A stretch of 5,547 nt of DNA from Planctomycetes bacterium RIFOXYC2_FULL_41_27 (lineage in GTDB: Bacteria > Planctomycetota > Brocadiia > Brocadiales > Brocadiaceae). Positions 1 through 4,672 of the stretch are shown in pieces. A program made the translations under genes and the position numbers. The first letter of the stretch is position 1. Every line of letters begins with the position of its first letter. The notes beneath the pieces were generated by a model, which searched no databases, was not told the DNA's origin, and saw only the letters and a list, made by a program, of their open reading frames with translations. The stretch covers positions 1 through 5,547 of the forward strand of contig MHZD01000025.1 of the NCBI GenBank assembly GCA_001828645.1. Direction: 5' to 3'.

Positions 1-1059
1 CGCATTACCATTGAGGTCATGCGTGGCTGTACGCAGGGATGCAGGTTTTGTCAGGCCGGTATGAGCAAACGGCCTACGCGGCCTCGTACGGTAGAAAATG
101 TCTTAAAACTGGCGGAACTCTCTTATGTAAATACTGGACACAACGAGATTTCCCTGGCGTCTCTTTCTATCAGCGATTATCCGTTCTTAAAACGTCTGAT
201 GGAACAGATGAACCAGGTATTTATTCCGAGGCATGTAAATATCTCTTTTCCTTCGTTACGGGTGAATGAGCAGCTTGTCCTATTGCCTTCCATGCTTAAT
301 ACAGTTCGCAAATCGGGGCTTACTCTAGCGCCGGAGGCGGCAACTCCTGCCCTGAGAAAAATTATTAATAAAAATATTACCGATGAAGATCTTTACAACG
401 GTATCGAAGAGGCATTTAAACAGGGTTGGAATATGGTAAAACTTTATTTTATGGTGGGACTTCCTACAGAAACGGATGACGATATTGACGCCATTGCACG
501 GCTTGCCTATAATGTTTCTGCCCTGAAAAAGCGTATAAATGGCTCTTTCGGGCAGGTTAATATCAGTATTGCGCCCTTTGTGCCTAAGGCGCATACCCCT
601 TTCCAGTGGCACCCGATGATAACCCTGCAGCGGATAAAAGAGATCAGAAATAGATTGTTTGACAGGATTCGGAGAAAAAGCATTCGCATAAAATTTCACA
701 ATGCGGAGCGCAGTATCCTGGAAGGCATTTTTGCGCGGGGAGACAGAAGGCTGGGAAAGGTTATTTATCAGGCATGGCAGGTTGGATGCAAGTTTGATGC
801 GTGGGAAGAACATTTCCAGTTTCAAAAGTGGCTGGAAGCATTCCAGAAGGCTGGGGTTGATTGGACATTTTATGTGCACCGCCAGAGAAATGACGATGAG
901 GTCTTTCCCTGGGATCATATCAGTTGCGGTGTTGTAAAACCTTTTCTTATGCACGAAAGACAGAAATCTTTACATGAGGAAATTACACCCGATTGCCGTA
1001 TAGACGAGTGTCCCGAATGCGGGAGTTGTGTGCGTTCCACTAATTTTTGTATTGTTTAA
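1..1059 (+). CDS. B12-binding-type radical SAM protein (TIGR03960-like), 5' truncated
   Basis: The reading frame is open from base 1, so the gene begins upstream; 352 codons and the stop are present. The first visible residues hold the radical SAM motif CTQGCRFC (cysteines 10, 14 and 17 of the visible part), which binds the 4Fe-4S cluster that cleaves S-adenosylmethionine. It sits in the context EVMRGCTQGCRFCQAG, typical of the TIGR03960 family. Further family-like blocks are SGLTLAPEAATPALR, KLYFMVGLPTETDDD and IAPFVPKAHTPFQW. The C-terminus carries a second cysteine group, DCRIDECPECGSC, possibly another metal or cluster site. Family members usually have an N-terminal cobalamin-binding domain, which would lie outside the window; that part is inferred. 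The substrate of the family is not known to me. The ATG at 19 lies inside the radical SAM motif region and cannot be the true start. No clear terminator follows. Confidence 0.9.
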   Translation, partial: RITIEVMRGCTQGCRFCQAGMSKRPTRPRTVENVLKLAELSYVNTGHNEISLASLSISDYPFLKRLMEQMNQVFIPRHVNISFPSLRVNEQLVLLPSMLNTVRKSGLTLAPEAATPALRKIINKNITDEDLYNGIEEAFKQGWNMVKLYFMVGLPTETDDDIDAIARLAYNVSALKKRINGSFGQVNISIAPFVPKAHTPFQWHPMITLQRIKEIRNRLFDRIRRKSIRIKFHNAERSILEGIFARGDRRLGKVIYQAWQVGCKFDAWEEHFQFQKWLEAFQKAGVDWTFYVHRQRNDDEVFPWDHISCGVVKPFLMHERQKSLHEEITPDCRIDECPECGSCVRSTNFCIV

Positions 1060-1103
1060 GGTTTCTTACAAAAAAGTCTGTGGAATTAAAAATTAGTAAT
1101 AGT

Positions 1104-1242
1104 TCACCGCAAAAGGCGCAGAGAACGCAGAGTTACAACCCCCCCCAAATCCCCCTTTGTTATGGGGGACAACCGCAATAATCCCCCTTAATAAAGGGGG
1201 ACTAAGGGGGTTGTTATGCGATCTTAACGTTCTTTGCGGTAA
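1104..1242. repeat. Nested imperfect inverted-repeat (MITE-like) intergenic element
   Basis: This element fills most of the gap between the radical SAM gene and folK. The outer arms are ACCGCAAA (1106-1113) and its exact complement TTTGCGGT (1233-1240). Next to them AGAACG (1122-1127) pairs with CGTTCT (1228-1233), with extra bases on the left side. The inner arms are ACAA plus eight C, AAAT, CCCCC (1135-1155) against GGGGGACTAAGGGGGTTGT (1196-1214). Two smaller hairpins lie inside: CCCCC-loop-GGGGG at 1151-1168, and a perfect 8-bp stem TCCCCCTT/AAGGGGGA at 1182-1201 with a 4-base loop. The arms make it a candidate non-autonomous mobile or dispersed repeat. Only one full copy is in the window, so mobility and copy number are inferred. 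It encodes no protein. Confidence 0.7.
1182..1201. repeat. Perfect 8-bp hairpin with C-run/G-run stem
   Basis: TCCCCCTT (1182-1189), loop AATA, AAGGGGGA (1194-1201). It is the tightest stem inside the larger nested element. It could act as a transcription stop on RNA level, but no U-run follows (the next bases are CTAAGGGGG), so an intrinsic terminator is not supported. Confidence 0.65.
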
Positions 1243-1264
1243 TCTGAACTTTCACGAAATTATC

Positions 1265-1732
1265 ATGGTGAACGTTTATGTTGGTCTGGGGTCGAATGTA
1301 GGTAATCGGGAGAGAAATTTATTCTATGCGTATGATAGGATTGTTACCATCAAGGGAGTAAAGCCTATAAAACTTTCACGATTTTACGAGACAGCGCCAG
1401 TAGGAGGACCTATACAGCCGATGTTTTTGAATGCGGTTCTTAGTATAAAGACTGCTATATCTCCCTTTCGACTGCTCGAACACTTCCAGCGCATAGAAAC
1501 ACTTATGGGCAGGGTTCGCAGGGTAAAATGGGGACCCCGAACCATTGATATTGATATATTGCTGTATGGTGATAAAATCATAAACAGAGACGACCTTGAA
1601 ATTCCTCACCCATTGATGCATACACGGTTATTTGTTTTAGAACCATTGGTTGAGATAGATCCCAATGCAGTTCATCCCCTATTGAAAAAGACAGTTTTGC
1701 AATTATATAAAGAATTATGTTTTCAAGATTAG
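1265..1732 (+). CDS. folK: 2-amino-4-hydroxy-6-hydroxymethyldihydropteridine diphosphokinase (HPPK)
   Basis: FolK transfers pyrophosphate from ATP to 6-hydroxymethyl-7,8-dihydropterin, the step before dihydropteroate synthase in cytoplasmic folate synthesis. From the ATG at 1265 the protein has 155 residues, close to the usual size. The N-terminal strand and loop read VYVGLGSNVGNRERNL (4-19). The FYETAPVGGPIQPMFLNAV block (40-58) is the pterin-binding region. The HPPK signature WGPRTIDIDILLYG (89-102) includes W89, R92 and the Mg-binding D95 and D97, the same numbers as in the E. coli enzyme. IPHPLMHTRLFVLEPL follows at 113-128. An upstream ATG at 1157 keeps the frame open, but the 36 extra residues (including NKGGLRG) are a translation of the palindromic repeat, so 1265 is preferred. 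No strong Shine-Dalgarno sequence is seen. The 3' end overlaps the next gene by 16 bases. Confidence 0.93.
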   Translation: MVNVYVGLGSNVGNRERNLFYAYDRIVTIKGVKPIKLSRFYETAPVGGPIQPMFLNAVLSIKTAISPFRLLEHFQRIETLMGRVRRVKWGPRTIDIDILLYGDKIINRDDLEIPHPLMHTRLFVLEPLVEIDPNAVHPLLKKTVLQLYKELCFQD

Positions 1733-2790
1733 ACAACTATATACTGAAGGCTTTTATTCCCACGTTTTTCATGTGTCTGCTCATTATTTCGGGGATATAC
1801 ATCGTTGTCGATCTCCTTCAAAAACTGGGGGAATTTGTGGATATGGGAGGAGAAGCCTTTGGCACGGGGATACGATATTATGCGTATCTCTTCCCTGTGA
1901 TTATTTTCCAATTTTTTCCTGCCGTTACTTTAATAGCAATGGGTGTTGTGCTGGTAAAACTCTCCAGAAATCGGGAAATACTCGCCATGCAGGTTGCCGG
2001 TATTTCACTGTACAGGATATTGCTTCCTGTCTTTATTGTTTCGGTAGTTATGTCCTTCGCTTCATTTGGAGATCAGGAGTGGCTCATTCCACGGTTTGCT
2101 GAAAAGTTAGAAACATTACGGCAAACCTCATTCGATGATAATATCCAAAAAAATCTCCTTTTGGATGATAAGGAAAACAACGCCTTGCTTCGCGTTTGGA
2201 GATATGGCAAAAAAACGCAGCGCATGCAATCGGTTTTTATTCTTGCTCGGTATGAGAATAGAAAAAAGAAATTTACCCTGAGTGCAGAGGAAGGAAGATG
2301 GCTGGGAAATAATAAATGGTTGCTTGCAAAGGTAGTGAAGCACGTTTATGACGAACGTGGGAGATGGATTGCACCTGTACAACAAATCGATAGTCTGGAG
2401 TTTGAATCTATGATAACTCCTATGGAACTGGGGAAAATAAAGCTAGATCCTAGTTTGTTAAGTTTTGAGCAATTAAAGGAACTCTGTAAAACCGAACCTG
2501 ATAATCCAAGAAACAGCTTATTGTTTCATTCCAGAATTTCGTATACCCTTACTCATTTTGTGTTGCTTTTACTGGGTATCCCGCTCGTGGTCGGATTTGA
2601 ACGACTGAGTAAAAATTTATTTTTACGTGTGGGGTTGTGTGTCCTTATTTGTGGTATTTTCTATTCGCTAACCTTTGTCTGCTCAAACCTGGGCACCACA
2701 GGAATGCTTCACCCTATATTGGCGGCTTGGTTGCCTACCATTATTTTTGGTTCTGTGGGATTATTGTTTTTTGATATGATGAATATGTGA
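1717..2790 (+). CDS. LptF/LptG (YjgP/YjgQ) family LPS-export permease, LptG-leaning
   Basis: Members of this family form the membrane part of the LptB2FG ABC transporter, which extracts LPS from the inner membrane and sends it along the Lpt bridge to the outer membrane. The 357-residue protein has the family layout: three N-terminal hydrophobic segments (about 12-34, 53-80, 99-118), a polar periplasmic region (about 120-270, expected beta-jellyroll), and three C-terminal segments (about 274-294, 302-323, 331-353). The conserved stretch KLSRNREILAMQVAGISLYR (81-100) follows the second segment and is typical. The opening RLDNYILKAFIPTF looks more like LptG than LptF, but I cannot separate the two securely. 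The ATG lies inside the end of folK with only a weak AAAGA (1709-1713) upstream, so translation is probably coupled to folK. Its usual family partner is not in the window. Confidence 0.9.
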   Translation: MFSRLDNYILKAFIPTFFMCLLIISGIYIVVDLLQKLGEFVDMGGEAFGTGIRYYAYLFPVIIFQFFPAVTLIAMGVVLVKLSRNREILAMQVAGISLYRILLPVFIVSVVMSFASFGDQEWLIPRFAEKLETLRQTSFDDNIQKNLLLDDKENNALLRVWRYGKKTQRMQSVFILARYENRKKKFTLSAEEGRWLGNNKWLLAKVVKHVYDERGRWIAPVQQIDSLEFESMITPMELGKIKLDPSLLSFEQLKELCKTEPDNPRNSLLFHSRISYTLTHFVLLLLGIPLVVGFERLSKNLFLRVGLCVLICGIFYSLTFVCSNLGTTGMLHPILAAWLPTIIFGSVGLLFFDMMNM

Positions 2791-2791
2791 T

Positions 2792-3535
2792 ATGGCTATA
2801 ACTGACTATGCACATGCCTTATTAGACCTCTTTTATCCTCGATACTGTCTCCACTGCAAACGGAATTTGAACGATTCTCACGAACTCTATATTTGTGAGG
2901 ATTGTAATAAACAGATTCCCCTTATTAATGAATTTCGTTGTGTTCGCTGCGGGTCGGCCATAGGACCCTATAGTGCATTGATGGCGAAAGAAGGTTGTAC
3001 TGTGTGCAAAGGAAAGCATCTTCACTTCGACACCATGACAGTCATCGCTCATTACGATGGGGTCATGAAAACGATGATACACAGGTTTAAATATGCCAGG
3101 CAGAAATTTTTATTTCGCATCCTGAATGATTTCGTGATAACACATAAAAAGCTGAAAGAGATTGTTCCAGATATAGATGTTGTCGTACCGGTGCCGCTTC
3201 ATTGGTTAAAAAAAATACATCGGGGATTCAATCAGTCAGAACTTCTGTCTTTTGGAATTCAAAGATACTTTTCGAAACCCATATCCACAAACAACCTCTG
3301 CCGTATTAAAAACACGGAGTCACAGACACATCTATCAAGAAGTCAACGGCAGGTAAATATCCACAATGCTTTTTTTGTTAAATATCCAAGATTATTTCAG
3401 GGGAAAAAGATTTTACTGGTAGACGATGTCTTAACTACTGGGGTAACCGCATCGGAGTGCGCGAAGAAGCTAAAAGAATCCGGCGCCAGGTCAGTTCATT
3501 TACTTGTCATTGCAAGTGCGGAACATAATCGTTAG
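2792..3535 (+). CDS. comF: ComF family protein (zinc-finger plus phosphoribosyltransferase-like)
   Basis: ComF/GntX-type proteins combine an N-terminal zinc-binding part with a type I phosphoribosyltransferase fold. Family members are linked to DNA uptake in some bacteria (ComFC) and to other roles elsewhere, so the exact job here is open. The 247-residue protein shows four CxxC pairs: C19/C22, C35/C38, C50/C53 and C69/C72, enough for two zinc sites. The family block IHRFKYARQKFL follows at 96-107, then VVVPVPLHWLKKIHRGFNQSELL (130-152), LSRSQRQVNIHNAF (181-194) and the PRPP-binding loop ILLVDDVLTTGVT (207-219) with the acidic pair D211-D212. The start codon is one base after the TGA of the permease gene and no Shine-Dalgarno sequence is visible, which suggests translational coupling. 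No other competence gene is in the window. Confidence 0.92.
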   Translation: MAITDYAHALLDLFYPRYCLHCKRNLNDSHELYICEDCNKQIPLINEFRCVRCGSAIGPYSALMAKEGCTVCKGKHLHFDTMTVIAHYDGVMKTMIHRFKYARQKFLFRILNDFVITHKKLKEIVPDIDVVVPVPLHWLKKIHRGFNQSELLSFGIQRYFSKPISTNNLCRIKNTESQTHLSRSQRQVNIHNAFFVKYPRLFQGKKILLVDDVLTTGVTASECAKKLKESGARSVHLLVIASAEHNR

Positions 3536-3555
3536 GGCATGTAATTTTAATTTCC

Positions 3556-3583
3556 TTGACTGGTAATTTTTAATAAGTAAAAT
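3556..3583 (+). promoter_or_regulatory. Candidate sigma70-type promoter for hpf
   Basis: TTGACT (3556-3561, five of six matches to TTGACA) and TAAAAT (3578-3583, five of six to TATAAT) are separated by 16 bases in the AT-rich 100-base gap before hpf. Transcription would start near 3590, about 45 bases before the start codon. The break in tight gene spacing after comF also fits a new transcript. AT-rich DNA yields such matches by chance, so this is moderate evidence only. Confidence 0.45.
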
Positions 3584-3620
3584 AATATATTTTAGAATGT
3601 TCAAATTATTTATATTTTAA

Positions 3621-3627
3621 GAAAGGA
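3621..3627 (+). promoter_or_regulatory. Ribosome binding site that fixes the TTG start of hpf
   Basis: GAAAGGA lies 8 bases before the TTG at 3636. There is no in-frame ATG until about residue 54, well inside the conserved domain, so this site together with the family N-terminus supports TTG initiation. Confidence 0.7.
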
Positions 3628-3635
3628 TTTTACCA

Positions 3636-3995
3636 TTGGAAAATATTACAATTGTTGCCAGGCATCTGGGTATAACAGAAGCAATTAAAAATTATGCCTT
3701 GCAAAAGGCCGAAAAAATAAAAAAGTTTTTTTCATGGATCTTGCAGATACAGATTACTCTGGGTATTGGCGGTGACAATAGCCATATTGTTGAAATGATT
3801 GTTTCTGTATCGAGAGGACCCACATTGGTTGCGGAGGTAGCGAATCCTGACATGTATCGTGCGATTGACCTGGCAGTAGATAAGGTTGAAGCTCAACTGA
3901 AAAAACACAAAGGTAAAATCCAATCAAGGATTGTCCGCAGAAAAAAGCCTGCAATCACTGAAATGGGGGGGACAGAAACCGGACCGGAAGCATAA
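3636..3995 (+). CDS. hpf: Ribosome hibernation-promoting factor, HPF/YfiA (RaiA) family, short form
   Basis: HPF/YfiA proteins bind the decoding region of the 30S subunit in starved or stressed cells, blocking translation and preserving idle ribosomes. The 119-residue protein starts ITIVARHLGITEAIKNYALQ after MEN, the family beta-alpha opening. It ends its conserved domain with DMYRAIDLAVDKVEAQLKKH (72-91), the typical second helix that runs into a basic patch, KGKIQSRIVRRKK (92-104). The length is that of the short forms (E. coli HPF and YfiA). It lacks the C-terminal dimerisation domain of long HPF, which is usually about 180 residues. The tail after 105 is short and weakly conserved. The start codon is TTG. 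A ptsN-like gene follows, as in the proteobacterial rpoN locus, though rpoN is not here. Whether it makes 100S dimers or only silences 70S ribosomes cannot be told from sequence. Confidence 0.92.
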   Translation: MENITIVARHLGITEAIKNYALQKAEKIKKFFSWILQIQITLGIGGDNSHIVEMIVSVSRGPTLVAEVANPDMYRAIDLAVDKVEAQLKKHKGKIQSRIVRRKKPAITEMGGTETGPEA

Positions 3996-4027
3996 TGGAA
4001 AGCAATTCTTTTGGAGGAATTTTGTAG
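3995..4027 (+). other. 10-codon mini-ORF bridging hpf and ptsN
   Basis: An ATG overlaps the hpf stop codon (TAATG at 3993-3997) and opens a frame encoding MESNSFGGIL, which ends at TAG 4025-4027, one base before the ptsN ATG at 4029. GGAAG (3986-3990) is a weak, closely spaced Shine-Dalgarno-like sequence before it. The two glycine codons are the GGAGGA ribosome binding site of ptsN, so the peptide may be incidental. If translated, ribosomes would pass from hpf through it to ptsN and could couple the two genes. No homology is recognised. Confidence 0.3.
4013..4018 (+). promoter_or_regulatory. Ribosome binding site of the ptsN-like gene
   Basis: GGAGGA lies 10 bases before the ATG at 4029. 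An in-frame TTG at 4011 directly abuts and overlaps this region, so starting there would place the start codon before its own ribosome binding site; 4029 is therefore the better start. Confidence 0.75.
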
Positions 4028-4028
4028 T

Positions 4029-4499
4029 ATGAAATTGACCGATTTTATTGTGGAGGACGCTATTATTACTGATCTCAAAGCTACCGAAAAAGAGGCAGTA
4101 ATTAAAGAAATGGTGTGCGCGCTGAAAGATGCACGGAAAATTAATAGCAAGGATGTTGAAAACGTCATCAAATCTCTTATGAAACGGGAGGAATTGGGTA
4201 GCACGGGCATAGGGAAAGGTGTGGCTGTTCCACATACAAAACACGACTGTACGAAAAAGATTATTGGAACGATTGCACGATCAAAGCAAGGGGTTGATTT
4301 TAATGCCCTGGATGGCGAGTCCGTACATCTCTTCTTTCTTTTGCTTTCCCCGAACGATTCTGCAGGTTTACATCTTGCCGCACTTGAAAGAATATCTACC
4401 GTTATCAGGGATAATGATTTCCGTCGCTTTATGCGTGAAGCTAATGGTAAAGCGGGAATGATTGAGATATTAAAAGAGGGTGACGGTATCCACGTTTAA
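4029..4499 (+). CDS. ptsN: PTS EIIA protein, PtsN (EIIA-Ntr)-like
   Basis: This is a stand-alone mannitol/fructose-type EIIA domain of 156 residues, the size of PtsN. Such proteins accept phosphate from HPr or NPr on a histidine and act as regulators, for example of potassium transport and nitrogen metabolism in E. coli, rather than in sugar uptake. The active-site block ELGSTGIGKGVAVPHTKHD (55-73) holds the phospho-accepting H69; the E. coli residue is H73. HLFFLLLSPNDSAGLHLAALERIS (100-123) is the second conserved block. No EIIB or EIIC domain is fused or adjacent, which supports a regulatory role. hpf lies just upstream (33 bases) and an HPr-Enzyme I gene follows after 173 bases, so the donor proteins are encoded next door. 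A fructose-specific role with a permease elsewhere remains possible but less likely. Confidence 0.88.
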   Translation: MKLTDFIVEDAIITDLKATEKEAVIKEMVCALKDARKINSKDVENVIKSLMKREELGSTGIGKGVAVPHTKHDCTKKIIGTIARSKQGVDFNALDGESVHLFFLLLSPNDSAGLHLAALERISTVIRDNDFRRFMREANGKAGMIEILKEGDGIHV

Positions 4500-4672
4500 C
4501 CTAAAAACTCCCTAGTTCTCTTTGCGCCGGAAAAAAAGAAAAGGTGCTTTTGTTTATTTAACCGGGAAAAGAGTTTAATTATAAAAATAAACTTCCTATG
4601 TCTTGTAGTATTTCACGAAGGCGTGGGATTCTGTATTAAATTTTTAAAAAAGATGTAATGAAATAGTTTGTT
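4500..4672. other. Non-coding gap between ptsN and the HPr-Enzyme I gene
   Basis: No gene is seen on either strand. GCGCC (4524-4528) can pair with GGTGC (4543-4547, one G-U pair) around an A-rich 14-base loop, followed by TTTTGTTTATTT; this would be a weak intrinsic terminator at best. GTTTATTT (4552-4559) and AAATAAAC (4585-4592) form an AT-only inverted repeat. I find no well-spaced -35/-10 pair or sigma54-type promoter. Two tiny start-stop units, ATG-TAA (4653-4658) and ATG-AAA-TAG (4658-4666), precede the next gene; they are probably chance in AT-rich DNA. Confidence 0.5.

Noticed and set aside
325..954. Long minus-strand open frame (209 codons) opposite the radical SAM gene
   Set aside because: It lies wholly antisense to a strongly conserved coding frame and its translation shows no recognisable domain.
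1060..1103. Terminator after the radical SAM gene
   Set aside because: Only a 4-bp AATT/AATT palindrome is present and there is no GC-rich stem followed by a T-run.
1132..1217. CRISPR-like or tandem repeat array from the recurring C/G runs
   Set aside because: The repeats are inverted hairpin arms of different lengths, with no regular direct repeat and spacer pattern.
4011..4028. TTG at 4011 as start of the ptsN-like gene
   Set aside because: It would precede the GGAGGA ribosome binding site; ATG 4029 is correctly spaced after it and fits the family N-terminus.
4524..4559. Intrinsic terminator after ptsN
   Set aside because: The stem is only five pairs including one G-U, with a 14-base loop and an interrupted T-run; too weak to call.
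4603..4639. Promoter for the HPr-Enzyme I gene (TTGTAG and TATTAA)
   Set aside because: The spacing between the boxes is about 25 bases, far from the usual 16-18, and no better pair was found.
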